Source of the DNA: Acanthamoeba lenticulata
Taxonomy: Eukaryota; Discosea; Longamoebia; Acanthamoebidae
Direction of reading: 5' to 3'
Assembly: GCA_002179805.1 (NCBI GenBank)
Contig: NAVB01000318.1
Coordinates: forward strand, 26,203-90,202
Length of the DNA stretch: 64,000 bases
The translations under genes were made by a program, and so were the position numbers. Positions 10,369-21,600 of this stretch are shown here, one piece after another (the stretch's first letter is position 1; each line of letters begins with the position of its first letter). The notes below the pieces were generated by a model that saw nothing but the letters and a program-made list of their open reading frames with translations, did no database searches and was not told the origin of the DNA.

Positions 10369-11385
10369 TTATGAGAGAAGATAAAGAGGGTGAGAGAGAA
10401 GATGGAAGAGGCTGCGCCGCACACCCACGTAGTGGTTTGCGACGAACTGATGGGTCTGGAGGGCTAGGAGACCGCCCATGTAGCCAGAGATCATGTAGGC
10501 TTGACCACGCGCAGGTTGATCCCGACGTGCTTAAACCCAAGCCTGGCGCCACCATCGTCATGATGTCTGTGTTGTTCTTGGCCATGTGGAGGGTCTGGCT
10601 GCTGAGCTTGGAGTTGAAGAACTTGGTGGCCAAAGAGCTCAGGGAATGAGGTGACCCATAGGTCACCATCTGCATCTGGCTTGTGAAGCGCTCCAGGTCT
10701 TGGGCCTTGGACTTGAGTTGCACGACGTGGATCAGCTTGAGAGCCGCGAGGGTAGCCAGGGCACCGCCCAGGCTGTGGCTGGAAAGGGTAATCTCAAGGT
10801 CGCTGAGCTGGCAATTGAAATGGGATGAGGTGATGTTCTGGAGAATGGCCTCAATGAGGGGCCAGGAAGAGTCCAAGGCAAGGTGGAAGCCCCTGTGGGC
10901 ATAACCGCAGGGGAGGTAGTGTTGGCTGCCAGTGAGGGAAGGCCGTTGAAGTCGGTGATGAAGAGGTCGTAGAGGTCAGAAGTGCCCTTGAACACAAGGT
11001 CAACCTTATTGCTGTTGTTGTTGCTGACCCTCACAAAGCCAGTGGAAGCAGGGCCAGCAAAGGGGAAGATGTTGATGCTTGTGGACTTGGGGGCCATGGC
11101 GAGGTTGTAGGCTAGTGAGGACAGGTGGGCATATTCAAGAACTTTGTCCTTGGTGAAGGAGGCCAGCTCAGGGTTGGTCAATTGTGAAGTAGTGGTGGTA
11201 GCAGGTTTGTCAGAGCTGTCAAGGACAAGCATGTCCTCTTCATCATCGTCAAAGGAGGCCATGGAAGCCACCAAGGTCTCAAGGGGGGTAGCTTCAGTTG
11301 TGGTTGCAAAGGGTGTTGCCGGAGCAGGAGTTGAAATGGGTGATGGGGATAAGATCCAGGAAAACAATCAGGAGAAGGTAGACAT
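10369..11385 (-). pseudogene. Class 3 (alpha/beta-hydrolase) lipase, apparently frameshifted
   Basis: Fragments of one class 3 lipase run in order on the minus strand but in different frames. The start region is ATG TCT ACC TTC TCC TGA at 11385. Frame A then runs from about 11367 to 10890 with VFKGTSDLYDLFITDF. Frame B (10876-10540) carries the nucleophile elbow LSSHSLGGALATLAALKL, VTYGSPHS and the Asp region NNTDIMTMVAP. Frame C gives RLGFKHVGINLRVVKPT before a stop. Frame D (10510-10369) carries the His region LALQTHQFVANHYVGVRRSL and stops at 10369-10371. I found no good GT...AG introns at the changes. All three triad segments survive, so this is either a recently broken gene or error-prone sequence. 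Its base composition is visibly lower in GC than its neighbours. Confidence 0.55.
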
Positions 11386-11870
11386 GGTGTTGGTGCTGGT
11401 GTGTGTGGTTGAGTTGTCATGGGGTGTAGTAGAGGCTTGTACTGGTGGTGGGAGGTAAAGGTATGCTCAACAAGCAAGAGCTGAGCTTATAACCCAGGAG
11501 CAGAAGTGCGTGCCCTTCTATCTTCTGAGGTGATGTGGAACCAGTATTTGTAATGTTCAACCACGACAACTCCTAAAACTGGAAACTCACTTTCCAAAAA
11601 AACGTATCAGCCAATCGCCAGCCTGGCCCACAACAAGGCAAGCTGGCGCCTTGCATCATCGTGCAACTAAGGATATACATGTGATGTACAAAAAAGGAAA
11701 GATGTCCACAATCAAGCAAACCTGTGCAAGATCGGCGGAGGTCAAAACGCCACCCAAGAACACTGACCATATCAAGATCTCGGCAGTGGTCAGGCAGGTG
11801 ATCGTGATGTGCAGCTCAAACAAAAAAGCTCCTTCCTTATCATGATCTGGATGCTGGTCAACCACGTGAA

Positions 11871-11950
11871 TCGTGCTCAACTGGTGCACAGTAACAGAAG
11901 AACCACATGATCGTGCTCAACTAGTGCACGACAACGGAAGAACATTCAAA
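11871..11950. repeat. 40-bp tandem duplication
   Basis: Two copies with a 40-bp period both begin TCGTGCTCAACT and continue GTGCAC...AACAGAAGAAC / GTGCACGACAACGGAAGAAC with a few substitutions. The core GTGCAC is itself a palindrome. Confidence 0.75.
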
Positions 11951-12025
11951 TGGATGCTCACTGTTCAAGAACAAACGTTCCGTCACCTTCCACTTGGGAT
12001 CTGAACAAAACGTGCACGTTGGTGT

Positions 12026-12043
12026 CATCGTGCTAGCACGATG
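12026..12043. repeat. 18-bp perfect palindrome
   Basis: CATCGTGCTAGCACGATG is identical to its reverse complement, centred on GCTAGC. It shares the TCGTGCT core with the tandem duplication 80-150 bp away. It could be a dimeric protein-binding site or a hairpin; nothing here decides between them. Confidence 0.85.
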
Positions 12044-12303
12044 CTGAAGCCATCAGTACCCACATCCACTTCAGGTTGTCCTTTCCTCGTGGTTTCCTCT
12101 ACCCTGCGTCGCCCTGCTGCAATGGTCCGCGGCAAGGGTGCGTCAGGCGCCACGCGTGTCGAACAACGTTTCGCCGCCCGTCTACGACAGCCCCGCTTCA
12201 GCGCCTACGCCCGCCTAGAGTGGCCTCTCTGTCGCTGAACAGATGTTGAAGAAGATGGGTTGGAAGGAAGGACGAGGTACTACATACACATGTGTCCTTA
12301 TTC

Positions 12304-12309
12304 TTTATT
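12304..12309 (-). terminator. Polyadenylation signal AATAAA
   Basis: On the minus strand AATAAA follows the stop codon of the small acidic-protein gene by 7 nt. No AATAAA lies in the roughly 100 bp after the giant gene's stop, so both transcripts might share this signal. Confidence 0.55.
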
Positions 12310-12315
12310 GCGGGT

Positions 12316-12543
12316 TCACTGGAGGCGGGCGATGAGCCGGCGGATGTTGGCGCGCTCCTTGGACGTAGCCGGGTCTTCGTCGTCCTCTTCGCTCTGGGCC
12401 TGTTTACCCTTTGTCTCCTCCTCCTCCTCCTCCTGCCCTTCGTTACGCCGCCGTCCTCGCCACCTTAACAAGGTTGCCGCCACAGACGTATGTGACGGCG
12501 CATTGGGGCAGGCAATCGACTGAAGACATCTTCCGAGCCTCAT
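12316..12543 (-). CDS. Small acidic protein of unknown function
   Basis: I do not recognise the product. Read without introns from the ATG at 12543 it gives 75 residues: an arginine-rich N-terminus, an acidic centre (EEEEEETKGKQAQSEEDDED) and a C-terminal helix ending ERANIRRLIARLQ. An alternative start at 12529 (MSSVDCLPQCAVTY...) would join the same C-terminus by a short intron ending GGGCAG at about 12433; I cannot choose between them. The gene is supported by an AATAAA signal 7 nt past the stop (12304-12309). Its start is only about 100 bp from the stop of the giant gene on the same strand. It could also be a long 3' UTR portion of that gene. Confidence 0.4.
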   Translation of the reverse strand: MRLGRCLQSIACPNAPSHTSVAATLLRWRGRRRNEGQEEEEEETKGKQAQSEEDDEDPATSKERANIRRLIARLQ

Positions 12544-12644
12544 CTATTTTTTTAACACATTGGCGAGAACAAGTGCAAGGCAAGGAATAGAGATACACGG
12601 AAGGCGCAACGTCACGTTGTCGAAAGAAAGATAGAGAATCTTCC

Positions 12645-15600
12645 TTACTCAGAGAAGGCGTCGGGGCCCATGTAGCCGACGTTGGTGGTCGGATGGACGA
12701 CCGAGTGGAACGGGTTGGACTGGACGGCCACCTGGACGGGCACCTCGGAGAGCTCCACGTCCTCTTCGCCTGGGATCACACGCCGCTGCTTGAACCGCAT
12801 GAGCGCTGCACCGGCGCCCGCGCAGCACGCGGCGGCCACCGCCGCAACGGCCGCGGCGCCCACGGTGCCGCCCACTACAGCGCCGACGATCGTGGCCACG
12901 TCGTCGCCGCCCGTGTTGGGATTCTCGATGGCGATCGAGCAGTTGGAGCCCGTCCAGCCAGACTCGCACACGCACTGGCCGTCCACGCACTGACCGTGGA
13001 GAGAGCAGAACTCGCGGCAGAACTGGTACTCGGTCTCGTTATTCATGTTGCCGCTCACCTCGCAGTACTCGAGCCACGCCTGGCCGTCGAGGATGGCCAC
13101 CTCGCTCTGGCCGTTGGTCACGTTGTAGTCCTGCATGCACGCCTCGTACCAGAACGTCGGCGGCAGGTAAGACTGGCTGCACTTGCTGATCGTGTTCGGG
13201 TCGAGCGTCGTGATCGTGCACTGGTCGGAGCCGCCGCCGGAGGAGCCGCCGCCGCCGGGCGAGCCGCCGGGCGTGACGCCGCCGGTCGAGGGCGGGATCA
13301 CATGGCAGCCGCAGCCGCAGTGACACGACGAGTCGACGTTCCAGCACTGGCTGTAGGCGTCGCCCGTGAGCCCCGAGGTTGGGTTGGCGAGCGTGAGGCC
13401 GTTGGGGCACTGGAGGCCGAAGCCCGGTGCCGTGGGCCCGTTGGAGCCGCACATGCCCTCGAGCGCGTCGTAGTAGCTGCCCGGCGTGCCGACGGTGAGC
13501 GACAGCCAGCGGAGGCTGGTTGACACGAGCAGCGAGACCTTTACCCGCAGGCCGCTCGACAGCGTCATTTGCACGGTCCGCGAGCCGCCGGTCACGCGCA
13601 CGCCCGAGGGTGAGGTGAAGTTGAGCACCGAGCCGTTGACCAGCGGGAGGGCCTGGCCGTTGAGGGTGACGGTGATGGTCTGGAGGGTGTCGAGGAACAC
13701 GAGGAAGGTCTCGTTCGCCTCCGGCAGCTGCATGCCCACTGCCGCGAGGCACGACGCGTTCGGGAAGCACTCGGCGAACCGGCCTTGCACGATCACGTTT
13801 TCCACCGTCGACGTAATCGCACGCTTGCTGCTGTTGGTCGCAAGGGCTGCGGCTCCGGCCTTGGTGCGCGTGATGACGTAGTCGCCCGGCTGGTGGAAGC
13901 TGAACGACGACTTTTGCTCAAAGGCCACCACGTGCGGGTCGCCAAAGATCTGGCAGAAGGTGTTCTCCGGCAGGCTGCAGTCGTATCCGTGCCACGACGC
14001 ATCGCACACGCACTGGCCGTCGGATCCGCACACGCCGTGGCCGGAGCACTCGTTGGGGCACACGGTACTCACGTCGCACGCACGCCCGCTCCAGCCGCTC
14101 TCGCACACGCACACGCCGTCGCTGCCGCACGCGCCGTTGCCGCTGCAGTCCGTGCATTGGTCGCCGCTTGGCTGCGAGCAGGCCGAGCCCGTGAAGCCCA
14201 GGCCGCACACGCAGGAGCCGCTTGTCGTGCACACGCCGTTGGCCGAGCAGCCGCCCGCGCAGGTCGGCGGCGCGATGGAGCAGTCCGCGCCCGAGTAGCC
14301 GCCCGCGCACGCGCACACGCCGGTAGCGTTGTCGCACGTGCCGTGGCCCGAGCACGCGTTCGGGCACCGCTGTACGGGCTGCGCGCAGTCGAGGCCGGTG
14401 AAGCCCGCCGCACATTGGCAGCGCGCGGTGCCGTCGCCGGAGCTGGTCACGCAGGAGCCGCGCAGCGAGCACAGCGAGGGGCAGGCCGGGCCCGACGAGC
14501 TCCAGCGGATGGAGGTCGACGTGGTGTTGTCGAGGGTCTCGAACGAGCCCTGGAAGCTGCCGTAGCCCACGCCGGCGTAGGCGCCCGACGAGCCGCCGGC
14601 CATGGTGATGACCGTGTAGAGGAGCGTGCTGTTGGCTAGCGGCGTGTAGCCGTTGACGAGCACCACGTCGAGCCAGCCGCCCTTGGTCACGCTGCCCGAG
14701 CACGAGATGACGTTGTAGTCCACCACGGGCACACCGCCGCCGATCTCGAAGCGCAAGACGCCGGTGGCCTCCTGGTACAGGTTACCGTCGATGGCCAGCT
14801 TGCCGCCGCTGGCGCCGCTGGGCAGGATGGAGCCCCCGTTGACGATGCTGCCCACGACGACGCCCGAACCGGAGATGGTCGCGCCCGGCCCGTTGGCGAT
14901 GGGCACGTAGGTCACCACGTTGCCGCCGTTGAGGTGCAGCCCGGCGCCGCTCTGCTGCTGACAGCCCTGCTGGAGCGCGAGGCTGCCCCGGTCGAGCTGG
15001 ATGAGACCGCCGACGACGTTGACGACTTGGGACTCGATCGACACGCTGCCGCTCACCGTCTGCACGATGCGGCCGCCGTTGGTGACGGGCGACTTTGCCG
15101 GCGAGCCCTTGCAGCCGCACGCAATGGCCTGCGCTGCCTGCGAGATGGTCCACAGGCCCGTGGCGGCGTTGGTGATCGTGGCGTTGGACTGGAGCTCGAT
15201 CTTGCCGCCGGTCCAGTCGAGCTCGCCCAGGTTGAGCAGGTGGGCGCACGTGAGCACCAGGTCGCTGCTGATGGTGGCGTGCGCGTTGAGCGCGATGATG
15301 AACAAGGCGTCGCAACCGTCGAGCGTCGCTGAGCCGTTGACCGTCAGGGAGCCGTTGTAGGTGACCTGGCCGCTGCCGCCCGAGACCACGGTCGAGCCGC
15401 CGCCGATGACGACGCTGCCGGGGAGGGTCACGTTGTGGCCCGTGGTGTTGAGACACCCGCCGCCGAGCTCCACCACAGCGCCAAAGGTGATGGGCGACGC
15501 GCTGGCGGTGAACTGGACGCACGCGCCCGTCTGCACGATGGTCGTGTTGACGTTCCACGAGCCCGACACGACGCAGGTCGATCCGTTGTTGATTGTGGTG

Positions 15601-18600
15601 CTGCCGCCGCAGTCGTACTGCGAGCCCAGGGCGAGACACATGTCGGCGGCGAAGACCACGCTGGCCGACTGGACCACCGTCCACGAGCCCGAGCTCTGCG
15701 TCTCGCGGTTGAACTTGGCCGTCGCATTGGGGGCCACCGTGAGGATGCCCTCGTTGGACAGGACGGCCGTGAAGGCCGCGCGGCAGTTGATGGTCACCGT
15801 GGCAAAGTTGACGAAGCTGGCCACGCCGCGGACCGACGCGCACACGCTCGTGTTGGTGGTTGTGATGGACGTAGACGAGTCCACGAGGCTGAGCCAGGTG
15901 CCGCTCGTGACGCTCTCGCTGCAGCTGGCCTCCACGCCGACAAGGAAGGTGCCGTTGTTGTGGCACGTCGAGCCGCCGATGAGCACGATGGTGCCCTCCT
16001 CCCACGTGACCGTGCCCGTGTTGACCAGGCTCGGCCCGCTGCACTGTTTGTCGCCCGAGCCGCTGATGAGGGTCGAGCCGCCCAACACGATCGTGCCGCT
16101 GCCGGCCAGCTGCGAGCCCTGCCAGCCGCACGAGCCGCCGATAGTGATCGTGCCGCCGCAGCTCACCTGGCCGCCGACGAGGGTCACGGTCGACGAGACC
16201 ACGGTGGTGAGCGTGCCATCGATGATGACCACGCCGCTGACCACCTCGATGTCGACCACGACGACCAGCTCGGCGCAGACGGCCACCGTCTGGGTGCCGC
16301 CGTTGAGCTGCAGCGAGGCGAAGCGGTAGGAAGTGCAGGCGGGCCACTGGACCGTGCAGTTGCCAGAGGTCTGGATCGGCGCGCAGGTGTCGCTCGTGCC
16401 GGCGCCTTGGCCAAAGGTCACGTTGGCCTGGTCGCGGATGACGACGCCGCCCACGCTCAGGTCGATCTGCGTGTTGATGACGACCACGACGACAGTCTGC
16501 TGGATGATGAGCGTGCCGGCACCGGTGATGGATACGCCCGTGGTGAAGGTGAAGTTGCCCGTGTTGAGCACCACGGTCGAACCTGTCGCCACTTGCACAA
16601 CGGCCGTAGAGCCGCTGCTGCCGCAGCCGCACACATGGCCGCCGCCGTTGAGCACCAGCGAGCCCGTGGTGACGGTGATGGTGCCCGTGCTGTTGACAAA
16701 CGCGACGAAGACCACGTTCACGTTGACGCCGCCATTGACCACCAGGCTGCCGACGTTGATGAACACGCCGGTCTGCATGGTGACTGCGCTCGAGCACTGC
16801 CACGTTCCCACGTTGGTAATGCTGCCCGTGCCCGGAACGATGACGCCGCTGGTCCACTGGGCCGTGCCGTAGTTGATCAGCTGCGTGACTGTGAGGCTCA
16901 CCGTGCCGTTGATGGTCGTCGTGCCGTGAAGCTCCAGCTGCGCGACAACGACAGTGCCGCTGCTCCAGATCAATTGTCCTGTGACGACCACGACGCCAGT
17001 GCCGCTGATGAGCGTGCCCGAGCCCGATAGGACGAGCTGGCCGCCGCAGGTGGTCTTGCCGTCGGCAACGAGAACACCGCCGATGACGACGATGCGGACA
17101 TTGATGACCACCTCGGCGCAGCTGCGCACGACCAGCTGGCCACCAGCAAGCTGAACTGTCGAGAGCGGGTAGGCGAAGCAGTCGACGAAGGAGATCACCG
17201 ACGAGTTGTAGACTTGCAGCGGTGACGTGAGGTTGGTGTTGGTCTGGCACGTCACGTTGGCGTTGTCCCGCACAACGATCGCGCCTCCCAGGCTGATGTC
17301 GGTGTAGGAGATGCCCACGACGACGGTCTGCTGGATGATGAGCGAGCCAGCGCCGGTGATGGACACGCCCGTGGTGAAGGTGAAGTTGCCTGTGTTGAGC
17401 ACCACCGTGGCGCCTGTCGAGATCTGCACGACGGCCGTCGAGCCGCCGCTGCCGCAGCCGCACACGTGGCCGCCGCCGTTGAGCACCAGCGAGCCGTAGC
17501 TCACGATGACGGTGCCTGTGCTGTTTAGGAAGGCCTGGAAGGTGACCGTGCTCGTGCTTACGACCACCAGCACGCCCGCGTTGATGAACACGCCGGTCTG
17601 CATGGTCAGCTGGCCGCTGCACTGCCACGTGCCGTAGTTGACAATGGCGCCCGCGCCGGGGATGATGACGCCGCCGGTCCACTGGACCGTACCGTAGTTG
17701 ATCAGCTGCGTGACTGTGAGGCTCACCGTGCCGTTGATTGTCGTCGTGCCGTGAAGCTCCAGCTGCGCGACAACGACAGTGCCGCTGCTCCAGGTCAAGG
17801 GGCCGGACACGACGATGACGCCGGTGCCACTGATGAGCGTGCCCGAGCCCGACAGGACGAGCTCACCATCGCAAGTGACCTTGCCGTCGATGACCAGGAG
17901 GCCGCCGATGATGACGATGCGCACGTTGATGACCACCTCGGCGCAGCTGCGCACGACCAGCTGGCCGCCGAAGAGCTGAACTGTGGAGAGCTGGTAGGCG
18001 AAGCAGTCGACGAAGGAGATCACCGACGAGTTGTAGACTTGCAGCGCCGATGTGAGGTTGGTGTTGGTCTGGCACGTCACGTTGGCGCTGTCGCGCAGAA
18101 TGAAACTGCCGGCGAGGTCGATGTTGGTGTGGCTCATGACGACGACCACGGTGTTCTGCACGATCCACGAGCCCGAGCCGGTGATGGACACGCCCGATGT
18201 GAAGACGAAGCTGCCCGAGTTGAGCACCACGGTCGAGCCTGTTGCCACTTGCACAACGGCCGTCGAGCCGCCGCTGCCGCAGCCGCACACATTGCCGCCA
18301 CCATTGAGGACCAGCGAGCCCGAGCTCACGGTGATGGTGCCTGTGCTGTTGACAGATGCGAAGAACACGACATTCACGTTGGCGCCGCCATTGATCACCA
18401 GGCTGCCGGAGTTGATGAACTTGCCGGTCTGCATGGTGACTGCGCTCGCCGCTGCCCATGTGCCGACGTTCTCCGCCAACGAGGCCGAGCCGTTGAGGAA
18501 GAACGGGCCGGTGGTCCACTGCACTGAGCCGGCGTTGATGAGGTGGCAATTGTCGAGGCTCACGGTGCCGTTGATGACTGCTGCGCCGTTGAACTGCGCC

Positions 18601-21600
18601 TGCGACACGGCCAGCGCGCCGCTGCTCCACGCGACGCTGCTCGTCGCGCTGGCCACAAGCAGACCGCTGCCGTTGACCAAAGTGCCGCTGCCGAGCAGCT
18701 GTACTGCGCTCTGGCCCGTGACCTTGCCGTTGAGGATAAGTTGGCCATTGGTGATGGCGAGCTTGGTCGTGACGGTCACGTCGGCACAGCCGAGCACCAC
18801 AACGCGGCCGCCCAAGAGCTCGAGGGTGGCCACCGAGTAGGTCGAGCACTCGGCAAAGGTCACCACGCCGCCGAGCACCTGGAGCGGCGCTGACGAGCCG
18901 ATGTTCGTGGCCGCGTTGAAGTTGACCGTCGCGTTGTCGCGGACCACCATCCGGCTGCCGCTGCCATTCAGATCGAACTGCGTCTGCGCCGTGGTGAGTG
19001 TCGCGTTGGTGTCAACCACGAACGAGCCCGTGCCGCTGACCACTACGCCCGCGCTCAGGGACAGCGCGGCGCTCGACGTGAGCTGCACCGTAGCGCCGGC
19101 GGCGATGATCACATCCGACGTGCTGCCACAGCCGCACAGACGCCCGCCTGTGGTGAGGCTCAGCGTGATGCCACTCGACACGTGGATGGCGCTGCCTGAG
19201 GTGCCGTTGAGGACCGACGATGCCGTGAGGTTGGTCGCCACGGTGAACGTGCCCGCGTTGATTAGCGTGCCGCCAAGCAGAGAAAGCGGGGGCGACGCGC
19301 TGTAGCCGGCGACGAAGGAGCCCGTGTTGTTGATGACCGACCCGTTGAGCAGGCTCAGCTTGCCGCTGCCGGTCCAGGCGAGGTTGCCCTCGTTGGTGAA
19401 GCTCCACCAGGTGAGGCTCTTGTCCTGCGTGCCGTTGATCGTGGCCGAGCCGCGCGTCGCCAGCGCACCGGTGCCCTGGCTGGTCGGGCCGCCGAGTGAG
19501 CCGCTGGACCACACGAAGCTCGACGTGGCCTTGCTGACGAAGCGGCCCGGGCCTGTGAGGACGCCGGAGCCCTGGAGCACAAAGGTCGAGTTGACCTCGA
19601 TCAGGTGCTGGTTGGTGAGGGTGCCGCCCGACACGACGAGCTCGTTGAGCTCCATGTGGGCTGTCGGAGAGACGAGCACAGAGACGCTGTTGTTCATGCG
19701 GACGGAGTTGAAACGGTAGACAAAGTCGGCCGGCGCGTCCTGCACGATGACCGTGCCGCCGAGCAGCACCAAGTTGCGCAGCACGCCGTCGGGGCAAGTG
19801 GCGTTGGGCCCGATGAGGAGCGTGCCGGCCACATGCGTGAAGGTCGCGTCAGAGTCGTTCTGCGCGCACGAGTACTGCACCGTGGCGCCGTTGTTGCCGA
19901 AGAAGCCGCCGCCGTCGACGATCAGGTCCTTGTCCACGTCCACCGTGCCGTTGACAAAGTCGAACGCAGCGTCAGGGCACACGTAGATGCGCCCGTGCAG
20001 CTCGGCCGAGCGCATGACGTGCAGCTGCGCGTGGCACACGTAGATGTAGCCTGTGGGTTCGTTGCGCAAGAACATGGCCGCGTTGAACTCGCCCGACGTC
20101 ACAGACAGGGAACCCGCATTGCTGAACGTGCACGCTGACGAGTCGTTGGTGCGCATCGTGAGGGTCGGCGCGCCGGTGAAGAGGGCCGACGCGCTGAGGC
20201 TGTTCTCGAAACGACCGCCGTTGGCGCACGACAGGTCGCCGGCCGACCAGGTGGCGTTGCCCTCGTTGATCACACGACGCGCGTTGATGTTCTTGCCGCC
20301 GCTGCCGGTCAGGGTCAGCTTGCCTAGGGCCGCCGTTGTGCCAGTGCCGCTCATGAGGCCGGCGGTCCACCGAAGGTCGCCCTCGACGGTGAGCGACGCG
20401 TTGCCGGTGATCTCGCCGCCGCTGAAGGCGTAGTCGCCCGTGACAAGCAGGTCTGAGCTGAGGACCATCTGACCGCCCGTCTGGCTCACGCTGCCGTTGG
20501 CAAACACCGTGACGCCCTCCGTGGCGCGCTTCAGCAAAGGCGACGAGGTCGAGGGCAGAACGTTGATGCGGCCGCCTGCGCTGAGCGAGATGCCCTGCAC
20601 GTTGTAGACGTGGCCGTTGGCCGCAGAGAAGTTGAACACGCCGCCGCTGCCGACCTGGAGCTGCGTGTTGGCCAGCGTGAAGTTGGGCTGCGCGATGATC
20701 ACGCCGCCGGTCACGAGCACGCTGCCGCTGGTGGTGAGCACGGCTGCGATCGTCGTCACGCCGCCCACGACCTTGAAGGTGCCGGCGCTCTGCACGTCAG
20801 CCGTCGACTGGATGCTGAAGGTGCCGTTCAGAGCCACCTGCGCGCCGGCGGCGATGTCGATGGGGCCCTCGGAGAAGGTGCCGTCCTTGTTGAAGGAGAC
20901 CGAGCCGGCCGCTTGGCGCCAGCCCTGGCCGCCGACCCATGCGCTCGCGCCGATGGCGATGGCGCTCGAGGTCGAAGTGGCCACCACGTAGCCCTTGCTG
21001 ACCAGGCTGCATTGGCCCGTGGTGACCGCGAGGGCCACGTTGGACGTGGCAGTGAAGCTGAGCGTAGTGCCGTTGGCCACTGTGAGCGTGCCGTTGGCGC
21101 CGCACTGAAGGTCGCCGGCGCTCCAGACGCCGACGCCACCGGCGATGGTGAGGGCACGCTGGCTGAGGGTCTTGTTGCTGGCGCCGCCAAGGGTGAGCGT
21201 GCCGTTGGAGATGGTCGATCCGGAGCCGCGCATGGTGCCGCCTGCAAAGAGCAGCGAGCGGGCCACCGTGAACGCGCCCGGTCCGTCGAGCACGCCCGAC
21301 CCAGTGAGGTTGTAGCACTGGCTCTGGGCCGTGGCGTTCAGCGTGAGCAGACCGCCCGTCTGGAGCACGCAGTCCGAGACCTGGAGGCACGGCGTGTCGG
21401 GCGCCGCGGCGCTGCCGCTGCCGACGGTGATGGCGCCGCCCTGGTGGACGATGGCCTGCACGCTGTACTGCCAAGTGATGTCGATGATGAAGTTGACGTT
21501 GCCGTTCTGCACGATGAGCGTGCCGACGGTGAAGACAAAACCGGAGCCGCAGTTGACCGTGCCGCCAATGATCTGCACGATGACGATCGACACCTGCGCG

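Larger units (their letters stand above)
11386..12303. other. Intergenic spacer with a tandem duplication and a palindrome
   Basis: No gene can be supported in this stretch of about 900 bp. It holds a two-copy 40-bp tandem duplication and an 18-bp perfect palindrome, both listed separately. The short open frame starting at 12041 has no recognisable homology and begins inside the palindrome. Confidence 0.5.

Noticed and set aside
12041..12238. 65-codon plus-strand open frame beginning in the palindrome
   Set aside because: No homology, no poly(A) signal nearby, and length within chance for this GC content.
14782..17682. Long alternative-frame open stretch (over 960 codons) on the minus strand inside the giant exon, and similar ones at 23443-25449 and 17863-18849
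   Set aside because: They overlap the main frame, are rich in Arg/Gln/His as expected of a shifted GC-rich repeat, and lack domains. The main frame has EGF, VWD and transmembrane features in one continuous reading.
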